Assembly (NCBI RefSeq): GCF_001435895.1 | Contig: NZ_AZFZ01000005.1 | Coordinates: 41,290-86,841 of the forward strand | Direction of reading: 5' to 3' | DNA: 45,552 bases | Source: Lentilactobacillus parafarraginis DSM 18390 = JCM 14109 | Lineage (GTDB): Bacteria > Bacillota > Bacilli > Lactobacillales > Lactobacillaceae | Shown: positions 23,386 to 31,508 of the stretch, one piece after another | Layout: each line of letters opens with the position of its first letter | Position numbering within the stretch: the stretch's first letter is position 1 | Program-made: the position numbers and the translations under genes | The notes under the pieces: model-generated | What the model was told of the DNA's origin: nothing | Seen by the model: only the letters and a program-made list of their open reading frames with translations | Databases searched by the model: none

Positions 23386-24627
23386 TTACTTGCCAGTTGA
23401 ACTAGTAGTCCCACTAGTCTTTGCAGCAGGAGTTAAATCTGCTAATCCAGTAAATGGCGCATAAATGACCGATTCAGTATCCCACAACTCAACATCAAAG
23501 CGATCAATGGCACGAATCTTAGTCAAGTCACTTTCAAAAGAACCAGCACCAATATTAGTAGCCAACAAAGACATCTGTTGGAGATCGAAAAGTCTAACTG
23601 CTTCTTTCAAAGCACCGATGTACAGTGGGAAACTGTTACCATCGTTTGGCAGAAAGGCATCGGCAATAACTGTAATTGTCTTACCAGCCAACATTTTTTG
23701 TGATGGATTAAGCGGGTTAGGTTGAATGACGTATTGTCCGTTATTATCCTTGACTTTATCCAGAACAGCAAAGCCTGATTGGTTAGTAACAAATGCAGAT
23801 TCATTCCAAATCAGTGGATCCAATTCCTTGTTGTAAATATCCTTAATGGCGTCAAAACTATCAACTGTGGTTTTTTGTGCGCTTGGTAACTTAGCCAATG
23901 CTTGCAAAATTTCACTGTTCCGGGTAATAACATCCTTCTTGGCAATCCAGTTTTCCAAATATGATAATAGATTTGCATCACTATCATTCATCAAAGTATT
24001 TGTAATACTAGAAATTCCGGCATATCGATGAATTTTATAATTTAATGGCTTAAAGGCTGCCGGATCATCATTATTCCCAATTTGGGCTGTTTCATCATCC
24101 AAGTTGGCAAATGGGGTCACTGACTGTCGTGGCTCAATAACTCGTGATCCCGAAGGTGCATTAACTCCTTCCACAGTTACTAGTGGCTCCAATGATGTAA
24201 AGGTTTGTTTTAAAGTATTGATGGCCGTTTGGACATCTTCTGGAATTGTCAAGCCAACACCATTTCCGTTGGCATCAAGTCCACTAGACATCAAATTCAA
24301 AAACTTTGGATCACCCTTTAAGGCTCCCTTGACAATATTAATAAACTTAGGCTTGTCTTTTGGCGTAACATCTTTTTGACCACCTGCAGCTGGTTTATCA
24401 GGCTTTACTAATTTAGCCGTTGCTAAAGCATCATCATATGCACCTTTAGCAAAATCTCGGGTCTTCTTTGCTTTATCAATTGAATCAGCAATTTTAGTTA
24501 GATCCTCATCTGAATATTTTTCAGGAGAATCGTTCAGTTCAACTGCCATTTGATTACGCTTTTCTTGAAGGTCCGTTACTTTTTGACCAGCTTCAAGCCA
24601 AGCATCGTGCAGCTTATTTAAATCCAT
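23386..24627 (-). CDS. major capsid protein, HK97 fold
   Basis: Capsid subunit of 413 residues. Residues 1-75 are a charged coiled coil (WLEAGQKVTDLQEKRNQMAV), the delta domain that acts as built-in scaffold and is removed by the protease encoded just upstream. The HK97 fold follows from about 105: GVGLTIPEDVQTAINTLKQ, PSGSRVIEPRQS, a long spine helix near 230 (ITRNSEILQALAKL) and NPSQKMLAGKTITVIADAF. The C-terminus is a Ser/Thr/Gly tail (TSGTTSSTGK) resembling that of the major tail protein. Order and 3-bp spacing from the protease gene are standard. Confidence 0.92.
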   Translation of the reverse strand: MDLNKLHDAWLEAGQKVTDLQEKRNQMAVELNDSPEKYSDEDLTKIADSIDKAKKTRDFAKGAYDDALATAKLVKPDKPAAGGQKDVTPKDKPKFINIVKGALKGDPKFLNLMSSGLDANGNGVGLTIPEDVQTAINTLKQTFTSLEPLVTVEGVNAPSGSRVIEPRQSVTPFANLDDETAQIGNNDDPAAFKPLNYKIHRYAGISSITNTLMNDSDANLLSYLENWIAKKDVITRNSEILQALAKLPSAQKTTVDSFDAIKDIYNKELDPLIWNESAFVTNQSGFAVLDKVKDNNGQYVIQPNPLNPSQKMLAGKTITVIADAFLPNDGNSFPLYIGALKEAVRLFDLQQMSLLATNIGAGSFESDLTKIRAIDRFDVELWDTESVIYAPFTGLADLTPAAKTSGTTSSTGK

Positions 24628-24630
24628 AAT

Positions 24631-25332
24631 TTAATTTCCTTCTTTCTTAAATAAAATAGCCAACTTATGTGATCGTAATTGGTCACTAGTTTGGCTATTA
24701 GTTTCTTTAGGCTTTTCTTTTACTTTGGTTAACAATGATTTAATTTTACTAATTGCCTGATTACTCAACATAACCGGCGAGAGCATATTAGTAACTTTGG
24801 CTGGTTGATCGTCAAACATCATTTCGTCTGCAAATCCTTGCTCAACGGCATCTTTTGCATTGATATAAGTTTCCTTGGCCATCATTTGCATGACTGTTTG
24901 CGGATCCAGTCCTGTTCGTTGCACATAAACATTTGCAATTGATTGATCAGTCGAGTTCAAGCCTTGTAAATCGCTGGATAAATCATCTGCATTCCCTTGA
25001 GATACAGTGGAAGCCCGATGAATCATTAATTGAGCCGTTGGCGAAATTTTAATCGTATCACCAGCCATTGCAATGACACTGGCCGCACTCGCTGCTAATC
25101 CAACAATGTCAACTTCCACATTACCGGTATAATTCTTAAGTGCGGTATATATCTCAGAACCGGCAAACACATCGCCACCCGGTGAATTAATTTCGGCAAC
25201 AATATTTTGACCATTTGCAGTGCTTAACGCATCTTTAACTGCGGAAGGAGTAACTGTTGAATAGCCAAAGAATTCATATACTTCAGCATCATCATCACTA
25301 GATACAACACCTTTAATTGGTACTGTTGTCAT
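24631..25332 (-). CDS. ClpP-like prohead protease
   Basis: Serine protease of family S14 that trims the capsid delta domain during maturation, 233 residues. The ClpP pattern is clear: EINSPGGDVFAGSEIYTAL, then GLAASAASVIAMAGD with the nucleophile serine, and LMIHRAS with the histidine. Residues after about 190 are a charged extension of a kind common in phage ClpP proteins. ATG 25332 was chosen because GGAGG lies 8 nt upstream; GTG and ATG codons at 25341 and 25338 overlap that signal. It overlaps the portal stop. Confidence 0.9.
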   Translation of the reverse strand: MTTVPIKGVVSSDDDAEVYEFFGYSTVTPSAVKDALSTANGQNIVAEINSPGGDVFAGSEIYTALKNYTGNVEVDIVGLAASAASVIAMAGDTIKISPTAQLMIHRASTVSQGNADDLSSDLQGLNSTDQSIANVYVQRTGLDPQTVMQMMAKETYINAKDAVEQGFADEMMFDDQPAKVTNMLSPVMLSNQAISKIKSLLTKVKEKPKETNSQTSDQLRSHKLAILFKKEGN

Positions 25333-26461
25333 TATCATCACCTCCTTCCACTGCTGAAACTTTCAAATCAGGAAAAACTCCCGCTTGTTTCAGAATTGTT
25401 TGTGCTTGTTGTGGCGTTAATGCTGGTGACTGACCAGTACTTAATTTAGTAATATTACTAATTAATTGCTGATGATCAACATCAATAGCCGAATTAATAT
25501 CCATTTTAATGTCGATTCCCAACTTTAAAGACAATTCTGATTCAATTGGCCGAATATATAGGCTCAAACTATTTTGATACAAAGAACGAATCATCTCAAT
25601 TGATGATTGTTCGTCACCTTGACCATTTAAATAACTATCTGGAACACAAAAAGCCTTGGCAATCTGGGTCTGACTAAACGTGGCATTATTTAATAATTTA
25701 GCTATATCCGGATTAATCTGTAAGGAATCAAGCTGAGCAGATTGATCCAAAACAATTGGTCGACCAGCATTCGAACCAGAATTCTGATTCTCAAACGATT
25801 TTCTAATATTTTCTTTAGCTTCCGGTTCCAATTTGGCCGCCGGAACCGTAATCGTATAACTAGGCGCAATTGCATTCTTTAAACTGCTCAGTGACAATTG
25901 ATTACTATAGTTCTGGATGTTAATTTCTTTAGCTAAACTGTTTAGCGGACTGCTACCAACCAATTCAGTGGCAACTTGTCCGGAAACAAACAATCGGAAA
26001 TGTAAAACGTCGGCAGCTAAATATGTCACCTGCCCTCGGTCATCACCGTAATTAACTGTGTAATAAAGAACATTTTGTTGATTATCTAAAGTAATGCTGA
26101 CCTGGTAAAACGGGATTAAGGTCAACCCTGCTGGACTTCCATTGCCATTTCGCTGAATTAGAACAAAGGCGTTGCCAGTTAACATCATTTGAGCACTAAC
26201 TGCTTGCCAAAAATTATAAGCACTCAATAATGTGCTGGGCTGATTTAGCATGTTGCTATATTGGTCTGTTTTAAATTCACAGCTGGCCACATCACCTGCA
26301 ATTCGATTAATCACCGCATAAATATCACTATTTTGCAGTGCTCCGTCTGCATCCACAGTGTTAGTGGATAACAATGTACCATTTAACATAAATGGTGAAT
26401 ACCCGGTGGTACTAATTGTTTGTGTTTGTTTTGACATAAAATTTTTAAAGGGGTTCAGCAT
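25313..26461 (-). CDS. portal protein, HK97 family
   Basis: Portal subunit of 382 residues, part of the 12-fold ring through which DNA enters and leaves the head. Family features: SDIYAVINRIAGDVAS near the start, LTGNAFVLIQRNGNGSP, DVLHFRLF, LSSLKNAIAPSYTI, and FCVPDSYLNGQGDEQSSIEM near 280. Residues 325-365 form a helical end (QQAQTILKQAGVFPDL). The ATG at 26461 follows AAAGGAGG by 6 nt. It lies between DUF1056 and the protease, the usual order in this phage group. Confidence 0.92.
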   Translation of the reverse strand: MLNPFKNFMSKQTQTISTTGYSPFMLNGTLLSTNTVDADGALQNSDIYAVINRIAGDVASCEFKTDQYSNMLNQPSTLLSAYNFWQAVSAQMMLTGNAFVLIQRNGNGSPAGLTLIPFYQVSITLDNQQNVLYYTVNYGDDRGQVTYLAADVLHFRLFVSGQVATELVGSSPLNSLAKEINIQNYSNQLSLSSLKNAIAPSYTITVPAAKLEPEAKENIRKSFENQNSGSNAGRPIVLDQSAQLDSLQINPDIAKLLNNATFSQTQIAKAFCVPDSYLNGQGDEQSSIEMIRSLYQNSLSLYIRPIESELSLKLGIDIKMDINSAIDVDHQQLISNITKLSTGQSPALTPQQAQTILKQAGVFPDLKVSAVEGGDDNDNSTN

Positions 26462-26474
26462 TCAACGCCTCCTT

Positions 26475-26639
26475 TCACGAAATGACATAGGCTAAAACGA
26501 TTAAAGCAATCCCGGCCACTACCCAACCTACAATAAAATTAATAAGGCTTGCGGCAACCACAAATGCAATTAACCCAAATAAAAATAATATAAAAGACAG
26601 GTTAGTGATTAAACCTGTCCATAGTTGTTTCAGATTCAA
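26475..26639 (-). CDS. DUF1056-like small membrane protein
   Basis: A 54-residue protein, MNLKQLWTGLITNLSFILFL at the start, with two hydrophobic helices (about 13-33 and 35-53). It begins at TTG 26637-26639 with GGGAGG 8 nt upstream and ends 13 bp before the portal gene. DUF1056 proteins of this size occur at exactly this place between terL and portal in Lactobacillus and Lactococcus phages. Their function is unknown. Confidence 0.75.
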   Translation of the reverse strand: MNLKQLWTGLITNLSFILFLFGLIAFVVAASLINFIVGWVVAGIALIVLAYVIS

Positions 26640-26699
26640 CTAATCTGCCTCCCTAATAATTTATTCACTACATATATCACCCAACAAGTGTTGAAAATA

Positions 26700-28595
26700 T
26701 TAAAAACTAAAATGATCACTGGTAAAGAATTCGTTGACCTCCTCATTACTCATTCCATTAAATGGATTCTTTTTATCTTCTTTAAGGCCATGATTAGGAT
26801 TTTCAAAATAAAAAAGGGCTTGAGACATGGCATCGATAGTGGCATCGGCACAATCAATTTTCGAAGTCAACGCCGTTCGATCAATTTTAATACCATATGG
26901 ATTAGCCACTGTTACAGCGTTAGCCAAGCAGGTCTGCAAAATCGGATCAGCCAGCATCTCAATATTTCCCGCAATAAACTGATTTCTCAAAAATACTGTG
27001 GGCGAGCTCAAACTAACCGTCCCTTGCTTTAAAGTAATAAAAGGCACTTCTGGCATATTATTATCCAACCAATCAGTAATTGCACTAGCCTGATAAGGAT
27101 CATAAATGAAGGCCTTAACTTTCAAATGATGATCGTTAACAAAATCCAGGAACCAGCGTCCAACAAAATCTTCATCAATTAAGCCATAAGAATTTTGCGA
27201 AATATCACAAAAGCCTAACTTTTCTGCGTTTGAGTAATTAATTCCATCTTGTTTTTCTTTCACAATAATGGAATTATCTGCTCGGGCTAACGGAACAAAT
27301 GAATGCTGCAAGATGAAATATTTCTTTTGTTCGCCATTCAAATGTGGGAAAACAAAACTATAAGCCGTATCATCTGAAGCATGTGATAAATCAAAACCCA
27401 CATAGCAATCTTGATTATCAATTTCGAAATCAGAAACAACTGACTTTTGAATATCATCTAGTTTCAAATATTTATCTTTAGCCGTCTGCAACCACATATT
27501 GAGGTTACGGTTAATGAAATCATTTAACGTACCGTCTTCCAGCTTAGAATCACGTTCACTAATTAACCCTTTCAGTAGGGTATCATGCTTAGCCGGTAAA
27601 TCTAGTAATGGATTACTTTTCACCCATGTTTCGGGGTTCTCAACTTCATCTTGGTCATCCTGCTGCCAAATTAATGCCAACGTTGAATCTTCCGTTCGGT
27701 TAGAATCTTTTTCCATCACCTTAGTGAGTCGTCTAACATCACTATACATCGGGACTTTAGGGTTACTGTATGCCGTACTGATAAAAAATGTTTGTCGGTT
27801 ACTGGTTTGAACTTGTCCAGAAGTGACCTTAGAAATCACATCTGAATTAAAGTTTTCATCCCCGTATTCATCCACAGTAGCAAAGAGGAAATGAAAGGCA
27901 TCTAATTGTGCACTACCAGCTGTCATTCGTAATATCTGGTTTTGAGTCTTCGTGGATTTCAAAACATCATCATTAATCGCAATATTCTGATCCTTGATTA
28001 ATTTACGAAATCCAGGCATTTCTTGTAAGCTGTTAAAAGTCTGTTTAATGTAACGCCAAGACTTCTTAGACTGCTTATCAACCGGCGCCAAGTAACATAA
28101 ATCGGCGTTAAACTGGTCACTAGCCTCGACCAAGTAAGCGTAAAGGATCAAGATATTCAATAAATATGACTTACCATTAGTCCGAGCCACTGAAACCATA
28201 CATCGCTCAAATCGCTTCTGCTTGTCTTCCTTTGTTCGCCATCCCTGAGAAAGGCACAAGATTGCTTGTTGCCAAATCATCAGTGGTATCGGCTTGTTTT
28301 GAGAAACATCAGGGCACATGCGTGCGAAGTTACAGATATTTCGGCATTTATCCAAATCATAGTAATACGGAAACTTATCCTCCGTAGATCGTTTTAAATC
28401 ATTCAAATGTCTAAACGCTGCTAGTTTAATTGTTTTGCAGGCTAACTGTTGACCAGTTAATACCCGGTAACAATAAACAGTGGCCGGATCACGGTATTTG
28501 CTTTTGATTTCATCAAAGTAGCCTTTCCCATCAAGCTGCTGAAAGATTTTATCCAAGTTAGTATTTCTTTGAGTAAAATCAAATTCCTGTACCAC
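26700..28595 (-). CDS. terminase large subunit
   Basis: Packaging motor and nuclease, 631 residues. The ATPase domain has a deviant Walker A at 135-143 (SVARTNGKS) and Walker B with catalytic acid LFATVDEYGDE (D242, E243). The RNase H-like nuclease follows, with its first metal aspartate in CYVGFDLSHASDD (D402), and a later aspartate is likely in KIDCADATIDAMSQALFYF. The start is GTG, overlapping the terS stop by one base (TAGTG), with GGGGGAAGTGA upstream. With the P27-like small subunit and HNH gene upstream this is the set typical of cos-cutting HK97-like phages. Confidence 0.93.
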   Translation of the reverse strand: MVQEFDFTQRNTNLDKIFQQLDGKGYFDEIKSKYRDPATVYCYRVLTGQQLACKTIKLAAFRHLNDLKRSTEDKFPYYYDLDKCRNICNFARMCPDVSQNKPIPLMIWQQAILCLSQGWRTKEDKQKRFERCMVSVARTNGKSYLLNILILYAYLVEASDQFNADLCYLAPVDKQSKKSWRYIKQTFNSLQEMPGFRKLIKDQNIAINDDVLKSTKTQNQILRMTAGSAQLDAFHFLFATVDEYGDENFNSDVISKVTSGQVQTSNRQTFFISTAYSNPKVPMYSDVRRLTKVMEKDSNRTEDSTLALIWQQDDQDEVENPETWVKSNPLLDLPAKHDTLLKGLISERDSKLEDGTLNDFINRNLNMWLQTAKDKYLKLDDIQKSVVSDFEIDNQDCYVGFDLSHASDDTAYSFVFPHLNGEQKKYFILQHSFVPLARADNSIIVKEKQDGINYSNAEKLGFCDISQNSYGLIDEDFVGRWFLDFVNDHHLKVKAFIYDPYQASAITDWLDNNMPEVPFITLKQGTVSLSSPTVFLRNQFIAGNIEMLADPILQTCLANAVTVANPYGIKIDRTALTSKIDCADATIDAMSQALFYFENPNHGLKEDKKNPFNGMSNEEVNEFFTSDHFSF

Positions 28596-29113
28596 TAAAA
28601 CTCACTTCCCCCATTTAACATCTCTTTAATATTGGGTTCCTCATCGTTGTCATCTGAGAGTTGCAGTAATGAGGCTCGTGCAGATGGTGTTAAGCCTAAT
28701 TCGTGTGCTAAGCTGTTTAATTTTGCCGTAGCAGAATCAATAATTTGTGATGCCGGATTACGTTTCCAGCCTGCGTTGTCTTCATATGTTTCTCCAGTTC
28801 GTTGATTGACCACAGTTTTAGAAACTTTGGTGACAACACCATCTGTTTTAATTGAGTCATAGCCTTTCCGCAATAATTGATAGTTAATACAAAACGCTTC
28901 AATTGTTCCCTTGTCGGCCTGTTTAACATATCCTGATGCTTGCAAAATTGGTACAAGTTTCGTCCACATTGCTCGCGCATAACTTGACAGATATTTTGGA
29001 CAACTCTTTTGAATCAAATCCATTCCAGAAGTTTCCGTTATTAGTTTTTGAGTTCTAACTCGCTGATCCTTGCGAGCATGCTTGTCTGTAGTTAGTTTCA
29101 TTTGTTTTGGCAT
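28595..29113 (-). CDS. terminase small subunit, P27 family
   Basis: DNA-recognition subunit of the packaging enzyme, 172 residues. P27-family features are CPKYLSSYARAMWTKLVPIL, KADKGTIEAFCINYQLLRKG, and RNPASQIIDSATAKLNSLAHELGLTPSAR. The basic N-terminus (KLTTDKHARKDQRVRTQK) may contact DNA. The ATG at 29113 is preceded by TTGGAGGTGA. A Rho-independent terminator ends only about 15 nt before that ribosome binding site, so the gene is reached by read-through or by antitermination. It should bind a site in the gene-free stretch just upstream. Confidence 0.9.
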   Translation of the reverse strand: MPKQMKLTTDKHARKDQRVRTQKLITETSGMDLIQKSCPKYLSSYARAMWTKLVPILQASGYVKQADKGTIEAFCINYQLLRKGYDSIKTDGVVTKVSKTVVNQRTGETYEDNAGWKRNPASQIIDSATAKLNSLAHELGLTPSARASLLQLSDDNDEEPNIKEMLNGGSEF

Positions 29114-29128
29114 TTTTTAGTTCACCTC

Positions 29129-29163
29129 CAAGCAATAAAAAAGAGCCCCCAATAGGGACTCTT
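29129..29163 (-). terminator. intrinsic terminator immediately upstream of terS
   Basis: Nine-bp hairpin, arms 29141-29149 and 29155-29163 (one G-U pair in the minus RNA), loop of five, followed on the minus strand by TTTTTTATT. Just before it in the transcript is a second perfect hairpin (29192-29185/29178-29171, 8 bp, 6-nt loop). Together they form a two-hairpin block at the entrance of the late operon. Confidence 0.75.
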
Positions 29164-29291
29164 TCAATCTGATTCATTTAGACTAATGAATCACAAAAAA
29201 ATCATTAAACACACTGTTCGAACGTATACACCCTACAATCGTGAAAAAACGTCTAATTATATTAACTTTTAGGAGGGAAATATACATAGTC

Positions 29292-29319
29292 ATTATAGTA
29301 GGGTTATTCATATAAGCAA
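29292..29319 (-). promoter_or_regulatory. late promoter candidate
   Basis: TTGCTT (29319-29314), 16-bp spacer, TATAAT (29297-29292) on the minus strand, reading towards terS. The inverted repeat 29316-29332 overlaps the -35 box and extends upstream, where an activator or repressor could bind. It predicts a leader of about 170 nt containing the two hairpins before terS. Confidence 0.5.
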
Positions 29320-29737
29320 TTTGTGAAATTGCGTGCACCCAGTTATAGTAAGCCCATAAAAAAGTTTTGAATTTACAACTTTTAACGTGCGCTACTGCTG
29401 GGCGTGCGCTCCCCTAGGCTTTCACCACCCCGGGGGTGTTTAAACATTCACCTAAATTGTATATTTTTTGTAAGATTCAAACAGTAAGCTTTAAACAATT
29501 TTTTCTTTATATCTATATCACCCAAAGGAGGTTGAAAAAATTGTTTTTAATAAGTAAACCTCATCAGAAATATTTATTCCGATTACCTACATGATACCAC
29601 CTGAAAAACACTTTGTCGTTTCACAAAGACATCTTTTTTTAATTTTGTTGATGAAGATCCCCACCATCCAAGAAACGGTACCCACCCCTGAAATTATTAC
29701 CATCCAAGCTGGCAGGAGTTTCCTACATCAGGGATGT

Positions 29738-30193
29738 TTATTTCGTGCGTTCAGATAATACTTTAATCCACCAACGTTTGCTGCAGTGTTTGAGTTGGTT
29801 TTGATTGAGTGATTGTTCAATCTTGGTTTTCGTATTATGCGTAGTCGGTGACAAGCACCATAAGTTATCCATGTCTAACCATTTATCAACAGATAGTACA
29901 CGTCTAGGCACAATGTGGTCAACAATAATCTTATCGTTTGAGACTGGCAAGCCAGTGACTGCATCTAAATAATAATCTCGTGCAGCAACAAATTGCCGAA
30001 TCTTTTTCCATTCCTTTGAGTGATAAAACTGATTCGCTGTTTGATCACGATAGTACATATTGTACTCTCGGTTTCGTGCAGAACTGACTGCATGGTTGGG
30101 CTTCTGGTGCTGTGTAACGTGCTCACTGCAATACCTTTGCCCCATTGGTATCAATGCTTGACAGCCAACCTCATGACAGATATGTAGCTTCAT
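29738..30193 (-). CDS. HNH endonuclease, packaging-associated
   Basis: Protein of 151 residues. The HNH motif spans about 91-122: VDHIVP (D92, H93), DNLW (N110) and SPTTHNTKT (H119). A Cys/His group near the N-terminus (C6, C11, C22, H25) probably binds zinc. Small HNH proteins coded beside terS/terL are known parts of cos-type packaging machines, where they are needed for specific cutting of cos DNA by terminase. The ATG at 30193 follows AGGTGAGC, and the gene overlaps the upstream unknown gene by 23 bp. A homing role is less likely since the gene sits in the normal position and the terminase genes are intact. Confidence 0.88.
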   Translation of the reverse strand: MKLHICHEVGCQALIPMGQRYCSEHVTQHQKPNHAVSSARNREYNMYYRDQTANQFYHSKEWKKIRQFVAARDYYLDAVTGLPVSNDKIIVDHIVPRRVLSVDKWLDMDNLWCLSPTTHNTKTKIEQSLNQNQLKHCSKRWWIKVLSERTK

Positions 30194-31067
30194 ATAAGCT
30201 CACCTGTCCTTCTTTCGGTACGAACTGTTTACTTAATTCCTGCTGTAAATCAATGATTGAATCAATTAATTTGTATTCATCCAGTTTCAATTGATGATCA
30301 TTAATTAAACCAAACGATTTCCAAACAATGCCTTGGTATTTCATTCCATATACTTTAGTTGCGTAATCGAATATATCATTGAACAATTCGCTATTGCTGA
30401 TAAATAAGGTGTGAACTTCGCTGTTTAATGTCATTGGATCGGCGTATTTATTAAGGCAATATTCAAAATCACCTAATACCTTTAGCTTATCTAACGTATC
30501 CTGATGATCGAAGACACTTAACTGTTCAGTAAACATTTGTGCATTTGATTTAACGTAAGCTATACGATCATACAATGCATGTTCAAACTTTTTATCAGTC
30601 ATTGAAAAAATATCCATTGTAGCTATTTTTCCATATTTAAGCAGGCTTTTTACAAACAGTTTGGTTTTATCCGTCGGGAATAATGAAATAACCTTATTCA
30701 CCAATGAATTCTCAACCGACACTGAACTTTTACAATTTATAGGCACCAATTGTCCAAGTTCATCAGATTTATCAAAATTCTCTACCAATAACGTCTTGTG
30801 ACCATAATAATCTTCAACCACATCTTTAGCAGCATAGGTAATTGCCCATTGCTTATTTTTAAATTCAGGATTGCTCTTATCAGTAAAAGCTGCGATTAAA
30901 TTAACTTTGTCTTTGCACTCCCAGTAATGAACTCGTTTTAGCGTCTGCTGTAATAGTAAGTTAAACGCATCATTGGTTGAACAATAAATCGCATAATGAA
31001 TTCGATTAACCCCATTTCTAAAATTTCGACAATTAGTAATTGAATTAACTAACACTTCATCTTTCAA
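30171..31067 (-). CDS. unknown 298-residue phage protein before the HNH gene
   Basis: Not recognised. The protein is soluble and mixed alpha/beta, with no signal peptide, membrane segment or clear nucleotide-binding motif; cysteines are few and scattered. Notable stretches are GVNRIHYAIYCSTNDAFNLL, YAAKDVVEDYYGHKTLLVEN and YGMKYQGIVWKSFGLINDH. The start is TTG 31065-31067 with GGTGG 7 nt upstream. It overlaps the HNH gene by 23 bp, so the two are coupled. In related phages this place, at the end of the early/middle genes, often holds a late transcription regulator, but 298 residues is long for an ArpU-type protein. A regulator or anti-host function is possible. Confidence 0.65.
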   Translation of the reverse strand: MKDEVLVNSITNCRNFRNGVNRIHYAIYCSTNDAFNLLLQQTLKRVHYWECKDKVNLIAAFTDKSNPEFKNKQWAITYAAKDVVEDYYGHKTLLVENFDKSDELGQLVPINCKSSVSVENSLVNKVISLFPTDKTKLFVKSLLKYGKIATMDIFSMTDKKFEHALYDRIAYVKSNAQMFTEQLSVFDHQDTLDKLKVLGDFEYCLNKYADPMTLNSEVHTLFISNSELFNDIFDYATKVYGMKYQGIVWKSFGLINDHQLKLDEYKLIDSIIDLQQELSKQFVPKEGQVSLYEATYLS

Positions 31068-31098
31068 AGGATCACCACCAATAATTTTGAAGTAACTG

Positions 31099-31428
31099 TT
31101 ACACCAAATGATGATATTTCATAGCTTTTAGTACAGCAGATTTACTCATCATCCGTTCTCCGTGCATATTAATTACCTCATCAGCATTTAATTGCTTCTG
31201 AATATTTTTAATATCATTGCCATTAATAACCAATTGAGTTAACTTCATCAAGAAATAACGTTGATACTGCTTACTTCTAACAGCATTCCGAGTACTTTTG
31301 ACCATTTTTTCTGGGGCTATTTGATTAGCATAAGCTTGCAAACTAGACAACTTATTTGCTGGCACATTATTCATTGAACCATTGTATTGACTTTCTAATT
31401 CAATTACTCGTTTAACTAGTTCATTCAT
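31099..31428 (-). CDS. small unknown protein with possible C-terminal HTH
   Basis: About 109 residues from ATG 31428 (GGATGGAT upstream); an ATG five codons earlier has a poorer signal. It is largely helical and basic (KSTRNAVRSKQYQRYFLMKL). The C-terminal part NIQKQLNADEVINMHGE, then MSKSAVLKAMKYHHLV, could form a helix-turn-helix. It lies between the DUF gene and the unknown 298-residue gene near the switch from early to late genes, so a regulatory role (late gene activator in the place of ArpU) is a reasonable but unproven guess. Confidence 0.6.
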   Translation of the reverse strand: MNELVKRVIELESQYNGSMNNVPANKLSSLQAYANQIAPEKMVKSTRNAVRSKQYQRYFLMKLTQLVINGNDIKNIQKQLNADEVINMHGERMMSKSAVLKAMKYHHLV

Positions 31429-31508
31429 TTTTAATCCATCCAATCTGTAATATATTCATTTCATGTGGGATTAATCTTATCACGGTTTTACATATCTGGT
31501 TACTATCG

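Larger units (their letters stand above)
29114..29737. other. gene-free region between HNH gene and terS: cos / late-control candidate
   Basis: 624 bp without a credible protein gene on either strand. It contains: the terminator block at 29129-29192; a promoter candidate at 29292-29319; a perfect 7-bp inverted repeat 29316-29332 (GCAATTT-GTG-AAATTGC); CGTGCGCT twice at 29386-29393 and 29403-29410; a GC-rich palindrome 29426-29438 (CACCCC-G-GGGGTG) next to GTTTAAAC at 29438-29445; and a nested helix region 29686-29733. Cos sites of HK97-like phages usually lie just upstream of terS, often beside an HNH gene as here, so the cohesive end site is probably inside. A structured noncoding RNA is an alternative for part of it. 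Confidence 0.55.

Noticed and set aside
29541-29594. 17-codon plus-strand frame beginning TTG after AAAGGAGG in the gene-free region
   Set aside because: The ribosome-like sequence is good, but the frame is very short, has no promoter or conservation that can be judged, and AAAGGAGG is part of the repeat shared with 26673-26697.
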